A stretch of 64,000 nt of DNA from an uncultured Pseudomonadota bacterium. Its GTDB lineage: Bacteria; Myxococcota_A; UBA796; SXON01. Shown here piece by piece: positions 60,067 through 64,000 of this stretch; position 1 is the first letter of the stretch; every line of letters starts with the position of its first letter. The position numbers and the translations under genes are program-made. Location: positions 124,001-188,000 of the forward strand of contig CAISIK010000129.1 in the NCBI GenBank assembly GCA_903885375.1, read 5' to 3'. The notes beneath the pieces were generated by a model. That model did not search any database and was not told the DNA's origin. It saw only the letters and a list, made by a program, of their open reading frames with translations.

Positions 60067-60576
60067 CTACTCGCCGGCGCCGTGTGCCGGGGCCGCTTCG
60101 TGCGCCGGGGCCGCTTGGTGCGCCGGAGCCGCTTCGTGCGCCGGGACCACCTCGTGACCGGCAGCGGCGTGCTCGCCGCCCTCCGCGTGGTGCGTGGCTT
60201 CCGGGATGTTCGCGTTCTTGGCGGATTCATTCCGCCAGTTCATGCCCCAGTGCTTCATGACGTCCGGCGCGGTAGCCAGGAAGAACAACATCATCAGGCC
60301 GAGGCAGACGGTCAGCAGCTGCACCACGAAGCGCCGTTCGATGTTGAGGTGCATGAAGTACTTCGCCACCATGTACGCCTTGACCACGGCGATACCGAAG
60401 GCGGTGAGCAGCGTGACCGTGCGGATGCCGAGCTCCGGCCCGGCGAGGCTCACACCGAGCAGCACCAGCAGCATGGCCCAGATCTTCACGTAGTTGGTGT
60501 GGTGGGCCCCATCGTGGGCCTCGTGGCCACCCGACTCGTGGCCATGCTCGTGGGAGTGCGAAGAGGGCGTCGACAT
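60067..60576 (-). CDS. cytochrome c oxidase subunit IV-like protein with His-rich ends
   Basis: The protein is 169 aa. Three membrane helices occupy about 30-110 (IWAMLLVLLGVSLAGPELG, VTLLTAFGIAVVKAYMVAKY, VQLLTVCLGLMMLFFLAT), and KAYMVAKYFMHL matches the subunit IV signature. The N-terminus is His-rich (SHSHEHGHESGGHEAH) and the C-terminus repeats the six-residue unit AAPAH(E/Q/G). The His-rich ends may bind metal or simply vary in length. Between the two subunit III genes. Confidence 0.85.
   Translation of the reverse strand: MSTPSSHSHEHGHESGGHEAHDGAHHTNYVKIWAMLLVLLGVSLAGPELGIRTVTLLTAFGIAVVKAYMVAKYFMHLNIERRFVVQLLTVCLGLMMLFFLATAPDVMKHWGMNWRNESAKNANIPEATHHAEGGEHAAAGHEVVPAHEAAPAHQAAPAHEAAPAHGAGE
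60084..60155 (-). repeat. 18-bp imperfect repeat coding for AAPAHE units
   Basis: About four 18-base units of the form GCCGGGGCCGCTTCGTGC (plus strand) encode AAPAHE, AAPAHQ, AAPAHE and AAPAHG near the end of the subunit IV gene. The copies differ at a few positions, unlike the repeat in the Bat operon, so the array is older or under selection for sequence. Confidence 0.8.
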
Positions 60577-60592
60577 GATGAACCCCGAGCGC

Positions 60593-61165
60593 CTACTTGG
60601 CGATGTAGAGGAGGGGGAAGAGGAAGATCCACACGAGGTCGACGAAGTGCCAGTAGATGCCGATCAGCTCGACCCGCTGGAGATCCTTGCCCTTGCGCGC
60701 ATCGGCCGCCACGATGAGCATGATGATGGCGCCCGCGATGACGTGGAGCCCGTGCAACCCCGCCGCGATGTAGTAGAAGGACCAGAAGCCGTTCGCCGTG
60801 ATCGTGTAGCCGTGTTGGATCTCGGCGGTCCACTCGAAGGACTTCACGATGAGGAAGATCAGCGCCCCGCCGCAGGTGGCGAGCAGCAGGTTGGCCGCCT
60901 TCTTGCCGTTTCCCTGCTCCGCCGCCTGGTGCGCGAGCACGGCGGAGAGGCTCGAGGTGAGCAGGACGAAGGTGTTGAACGCGCCCGCCCAGGTGTTCGT
61001 GTGCGAGGCGTAGGTGGCCCACTCGGGGTGCCCCAGCCGGTGCAACAGGTATGACCCCAGCAGTCCGCCGAAGATCACGATTTCGGAAGCCAGCACCCAC
61101 CACACCGCCAAGCGGCCGGTGGGCACTCCCGAAGCTGAGCGCGTGGTGGCAATCGGTCGAACCAT
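60593..61165 (-). CDS. cytochrome c oxidase subunit III (copy 1)
   Basis: The protein is 190 aa with five membrane helices. Family segments are VWWVLASEIVIFGGLLGSYL, FEWTAEIQHGYTITANGFWS, FYYIAAGLHGLHVIAGAII and YWHFVDLVWIFLFPLLYIA, so both the helix-III Glu and the WHFVDLVW stretch are present. It is closer to canonical subunit III than the other copy. A GGAG lies seven bases before the ATG. Directly after coxA. Confidence 0.93.
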   Translation of the reverse strand: MVRPIATTRSASGVPTGRLAVWWVLASEIVIFGGLLGSYLLHRLGHPEWATYASHTNTWAGAFNTFVLLTSSLSAVLAHQAAEQGNGKKAANLLLATCGGALIFLIVKSFEWTAEIQHGYTITANGFWSFYYIAAGLHGLHVIAGAIIMLIVAADARKGKDLQRVELIGIYWHFVDLVWIFLFPLLYIAK

Positions 61166-61183
61166 GGCGTCTCCTGCTCGTTC

Positions 61184-62890
61184 TTAGGTCGGGGAGTTCT
61201 GCGGCCAGAAGTCATCGGCGCGGCCCTCGGCGCTGTACTCGTAGGGGCCACGGTAGACTTCGGGCAACGGCGAGAAGTTGCCGTGCGGGGGGGGCGAGGG
61301 GCACTGCCACTCGAGCGTGTTGGCCTTCCAGGGGTTGGCCTCGGCCTTCCTGCCCTTGAACATGCTGTAGAAGAAGTTGGCGAGGAACAGGGGCTGCACG
61401 GCGAGCATGATCAGCAGGCTCACCGTCGCAAACACCCGCAGGTCCTGCATCCAGGGCTGCGAAAGCTCGGGGAAGTTCCCGTAGTCGAAGATGCGGCGGT
61501 GGTCACCCGCGGCGCCCAGCACGAACAGCGGCAGGAAGATGCCGTTGAAGCAGGTGATGGTGATCCAGAAGTGCACCTTGTTCACCGTCTCGTTCATGTG
61601 GCGGCCGAACATCTTCGGGAACCAGTAGGTGAGCCCGGCGAAGGTGCCAATGATGGCGATCGGGAAGAACGTGTAGTGGAAGTGCGCCACGACGAAGTAG
61701 GTGTCGTGGAAGTAGATGTCCGCACCGCTCGCGCCGAGGAAGATGCCGGTCACGCCGCCCATCAGGAACTCGGCGATGAAGGCGAGCGCCCACAGCATCG
61801 GCACCCGGAAGGAGATCGAGCCCCCGAAGAGCGTGGCGATGTACACGAAGGTCATCTCGGCGATCGGAATCGAGATGAGCACCGTAGTGACGGAGAACAC
61901 GTTCGCCATGCGGGGGTCGATGCCCGCGATGAACTGGTGGTGCGCCCACACGAAGAAGCTCAGAACGCCGGTACCGATGGTGGTGTAGAGCACCGTGCGG
62001 TAGGCGAAGAGCCGCTTGCGAGAGAAGGTCGTGATGATTTCGGCCACGAAGCCGAGCGCGGGCAGGAGCACCACGTAGACTTCGGGGTGACCGAAGAACC
62101 AGAAGAGGTGCTGCCAGAGGACAGGGTCGCCGCCACGATCGGGATCGAAGAAGCCCGTGCCGACCTGCTGGTCGAACATCAGCATCACGGCGCCGGCCAC
62201 GAGCGGGCCGACCGAGCACATGAACAGGATGCTCGCGATCACGATCATCCACACGGCCATCGGGATGTCGAAGGCCTTCATGCCGGGCGCGCGCGAGTTC
62301 ATCGCGGTGGTGACGAAGTTGATGCCGCCGAGGAGGAAGGCAACGAACTCGAGAGCAACGGCCGCTAGCCAGAGCGTCGGGCCGAGATCCGTGAGGCTGT
62401 ACTCGGCCTTCGCGGAGAGAGGGGGGTAGGAGGTCCACGCCCCGCCAAACGCGCCACCCTGCACGAAGAACGACGCGGCGAGAACCAGCGCGCTCACCAG
62501 GAAGATCTGGTAGCTGAGGCGGTTCAACCGCGGAAACACCATGTCGTCGCAACCGACCATCAGCGGGATCAGGAAGTTGCCGAACGCCGCGATCAGCACG
62601 GGCATCGCGACCCAGAAGATCATGATGGCGCCGTGGTTGGTGACCAGCGCGTTGTAGTCGGCGCCCGTGACCAGCCCGTAGCCGGGAACCGGCTTGTTCG
62701 GGAAGGCGAGCTGCATCCGGAAGACGTAGGCGAAGTAGGCGCCGACCGCGCCGAGCAGCATGCCCGTGAGCAGGTACTGCTTCGCGATCATCTTGTGGTC
62801 GGTGGACCAGAAGTATTTGACGAACCACCCTTCTTCGTGGTGGCCGTGCGCATCGTGACCGTGCGCTTCGTGCCCGTGGGTTTCGGCCAT
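61184..62890 (-). CDS. coxA: cytochrome c oxidase subunit I
   Basis: The protein is 568 aa with 12 membrane helices. Active-site residues are H268-E270-Y272 (GHPEVYVVLLPALG), the CuB His pair in WAHHQF and the haem His residues in FHDTYFVVAHFHY. D-channel Asp is present (CDDMVFPRLN). The K-channel segment that normally reads PTGIK is PIAEM (342-346), so Lys and Thr are missing. The N-terminus is His-rich (THGHEAHGHDAHGHHEEG). It reduces O2 in the inner membrane. Confidence 0.95.
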   Translation of the reverse strand: MAETHGHEAHGHDAHGHHEEGWFVKYFWSTDHKMIAKQYLLTGMLLGAVGAYFAYVFRMQLAFPNKPVPGYGLVTGADYNALVTNHGAIMIFWVAMPVLIAAFGNFLIPLMVGCDDMVFPRLNRLSYQIFLVSALVLAASFFVQGGAFGGAWTSYPPLSAKAEYSLTDLGPTLWLAAVALEFVAFLLGGINFVTTAMNSRAPGMKAFDIPMAVWMIVIASILFMCSVGPLVAGAVMLMFDQQVGTGFFDPDRGGDPVLWQHLFWFFGHPEVYVVLLPALGFVAEIITTFSRKRLFAYRTVLYTTIGTGVLSFFVWAHHQFIAGIDPRMANVFSVTTVLISIPIAEMTFVYIATLFGGSISFRVPMLWALAFIAEFLMGGVTGIFLGASGADIYFHDTYFVVAHFHYTFFPIAIIGTFAGLTYWFPKMFGRHMNETVNKVHFWITITCFNGIFLPLFVLGAAGDHRRIFDYGNFPELSQPWMQDLRVFATVSLLIMLAVQPLFLANFFYSMFKGRKAEANPWKANTLEWQCPSPPPHGNFSPLPEVYRGPYEYSAEGRADDFWPQNSPT

Positions 62891-62903
62891 GATTCGCTCC
62901 GCC

Positions 62904-63593
62904 CTAGAACTTGTAGGCGAGGTAGTGGGTGGGGTTGGCGATCCAGGCGGCGTGGGCCTCCGGGGTCTCCACGTAGAGGCGCGCCGGCATGATGCCGTGC
63001 CCGATCCCGCAGATTTCCGCGCACTGCACGTCGAACTCGCCGACGATCGTGGGCTTGAACCAGCCGGTGATCACCCGGCCGGGGATGGCATCCTGCTTGA
63101 GCCGGAAGACCGGGATGCTGAAGCTGTGCAGGACGTCCTTGGCGCCGAGCTCGTAGGAGTAGGTCTTGCCGACCTGCACGTGCAGCTCATCGATCGTGAC
63201 GATGTCATCCGCGGTGTCGAGCTTGCCGTCGCGGCCGGCGTGGGTGAACGTCCAGGCCCACTGCTGGGCCACCACGCGAACCACCTCATCGGGCGCCGGG
63301 GCGCTGAGCTTCACTTCGGACCAGACGGTGATCGCGCCGATGATCACCGCCACGTCGCAGAGAAGGATGACCCGGTGGGGGATCTCGATCCACTTGACCT
63401 CGAAGGCGTGCTCGGCGTGATCGTCGAGGTACACGGCCTTGTGGCCAGGGCGGGCGCGGAAGCGCCACAGAAGCCAGAAAAGAATACCCTCTACCAGCAG
63501 AAACCAGAACGTCGTCATCAGGAAGATCATCCACACCAAGCCATCGATCTGGCTGGCGAAGGAGGACCCCTGCTGCATGTAGTGTTCGAGCAT
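62904..63593 (-). CDS. coxB: cytochrome c oxidase subunit II
   Basis: The protein is 229 aa with two membrane helices (about 20-42 and 75-95) and a periplasmic CuA domain. Copper ligands are a His in DVLHSFSIP and C191, E193, C195, H199 and M202 in DVQCAEICGIGHGIM. The WAWTF aromatic patch for electron entry is present. No fused cytochrome c is found at the end; instead, separate cytochrome c genes flank the operon. GGAG lies before the ATG. Confidence 0.95.
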   Translation of the reverse strand: MLEHYMQQGSSFASQIDGLVWMIFLMTTFWFLLVEGILFWLLWRFRARPGHKAVYLDDHAEHAFEVKWIEIPHRVILLCDVAVIIGAITVWSEVKLSAPAPDEVVRVVAQQWAWTFTHAGRDGKLDTADDIVTIDELHVQVGKTYSYELGAKDVLHSFSIPVFRLKQDAIPGRVITGWFKPTIVGEFDVQCAEICGIGHGIMPARLYVETPEAHAAWIANPTHYLAYKF

Positions 63594-63608
63594 CTCAGTG
63601 GCTCCGCA

Positions 63609-63722
63609 TCAGGAGATGACGTAGACGATCACGGCGGTGCCGAAGGCGAGAACGCCGAGCATCGTGATCAGGAAGACCTGGTCGGTCAGGCGGGTGGCTT
63701 CGTTGGGAGTCGGCTCGTTCAT
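63609..63722 (-). CDS. 37-aa membrane peptide of the oxidase operon
   Basis: A short reading frame lies between the partial cytochrome c and coxB. ATG 63722 has TGAGG five bases upstream, seven bases after the cytochrome stop. The peptide MNEPTPNEATRLTDQVFLIT followed by a helix (MLGVLAFGTAVIVYVIS) has one membrane helix and a polar N-terminus. It resembles the tiny accessory subunits of terminal oxidases (CcoQ/CydX class in size) without clear sequence identity. No overlap with neighbours. Confidence 0.6.
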   Translation of the reverse strand: MNEPTPNEATRLTDQVFLITMLGVLAFGTAVIVYVIS

Positions 63723-63729
63723 GTCGACC

Positions 63730-64000
63730 TCAGAGCGGAAGCGAGTGGATGTACGCGGCGAGATCGCGCATGGCGGCCTCGTCGGGGATCGCCCCGGCCA
63801 TGGCCTTCATCGTGGCGCCGCTGGTGTCGGCGGGATCGTAGGCCCGCACGCCGCCCTTGAACTTGCGGAGCTGGCTGACGACGTACCAGTCGTTCAGCTG
63901 CCGGATGGGGGGCGCCTTCATGGCCTCGTTGCCGGAGCCATCGGCACCGTGACAGGCGGAGCAGGTGGCGAACGCAGCCTGGCCCTTCGCCGCATCGCCG
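63730..64000 (-). CDS. cytochrome c, partial (C-terminal part)
   Basis: The gene enters from the right edge, and the last 89 or so codons are visible. CSACH is the haem motif (about 75 residues from the end), followed by GADGSGNEAMKAPP, a VVSQLRKFKGGVRAYD helix, a Met-rich segment (TMKAMAGAIPD) and AAYIHSLPL at the end, as in cytochromes c4/c553. It is the most upstream gene visible in the oxidase operon and may be its electron donor. Confidence 0.85.
   Translation of the reverse strand, partial: GDAAKGQAAFATCSACHGADGSGNEAMKAPPIRQLNDWYVVSQLRKFKGGVRAYDPADTSGATMKAMAGAIPDEAAMRDLAAYIHSLPL

Overview
The window is about 64 kb of dense, high-GC bacterial chromosome in which nearly every base is coding. 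The organism looks like a flagellated, aerobic Gram-negative of the Myxococcota or related deltaproteobacterial lineages. The evidence is: many short lipoproteins with a lipobox, Asp/Thr/Gly linkers followed by a CGC...RRRRR tail of the MYXO-CTERM kind, choice-of-anchor-D lipoproteins, a caspase-like protein under an ECF sigma factor, and a caa3-type oxidase. I saw no rRNA, tRNA, insertion sequence, prophage or CRISPR array.

Layout, left to right. (1) 1-1754: a partial short Cys protein and an HD hydrolase of the (p)ppGpp family, divergent from a GAF-domain protein. (2) 1751-13710, minus strand: a flagellar locus running flgJ/M23, flgM, flgN, flgK, flgL, two flagellins each with its own terminator, fliD, fliS, a FliT-like protein, two uncharacterised envelope genes, then flgB-flgC-fliE. 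(3) 13801-22014, minus: a B12-type radical SAM enzyme, a lipoprotein, a sulfotransferase-like protein, a membrane protein, a small ribbon-helix-helix-like protein and two large paralogous alkaline-phosphatase-superfamily hydrolases. This looks like a coherent envelope-modification locus of unknown product. (4) 22094-32266: mixed genes including a lipoprotein, a CobW GTPase, an M32 carboxypeptidase, a beta-propeller surface protein, TatA, an alpha/beta hydrolase lipoprotein, an RluA pseudouridine synthase and a Lon-like protease. (5) 32282-38907, minus: a TPR protein, then ECF sigma, anti-sigma, caspase-like protein and anchor-D/VWA-like lipoprotein as one unit, preceded by lnt.

(6) 39050-44625: the chaperone locus. 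groES-groEL run leftwards and dnaK-dnaJ run rightwards from a 543-base intergenic region that carries a sigma32-like dnaK promoter, a groES promoter and an unexplained minus-strand intrinsic terminator. (7) 44689-52413, plus: a complete MoxR/Bat (aerotolerance-type) operon: moxR, DUF58, DUF4381-like, batA, a batB-batC fusion with a perfect 78-bp tandem repeat, batD and batE. (8) 52480-57469: small membrane proteins, an unknown 345-aa protein, malic enzyme fused to a phosphotransacetylase domain, a HypA-like zinc protein and an orphan. (9) 57476-64000, minus: a cytochrome c oxidase operon (cytochrome c, 37-aa membrane peptide, CoxB, CoxA, two CoxIII-type subunits, subunit IV, a Cys-motif membrane protein, a second cytochrome c) followed by a TolQ/TolR pair.

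How they may work together: the flagellar and chaperone blocks are standard machinery with local oddities. The points most worth following up are the caspase/ECF unit, the phosphohydrolase-sulfotransferase-radical SAM locus, the orphan terminator upstream of groES, and the CoxA that lacks the usual K-channel residues. Start sites were chosen from overlaps, ribosome-binding sites and signal peptides. Functions are inferred by eye from motifs; no database was searched.
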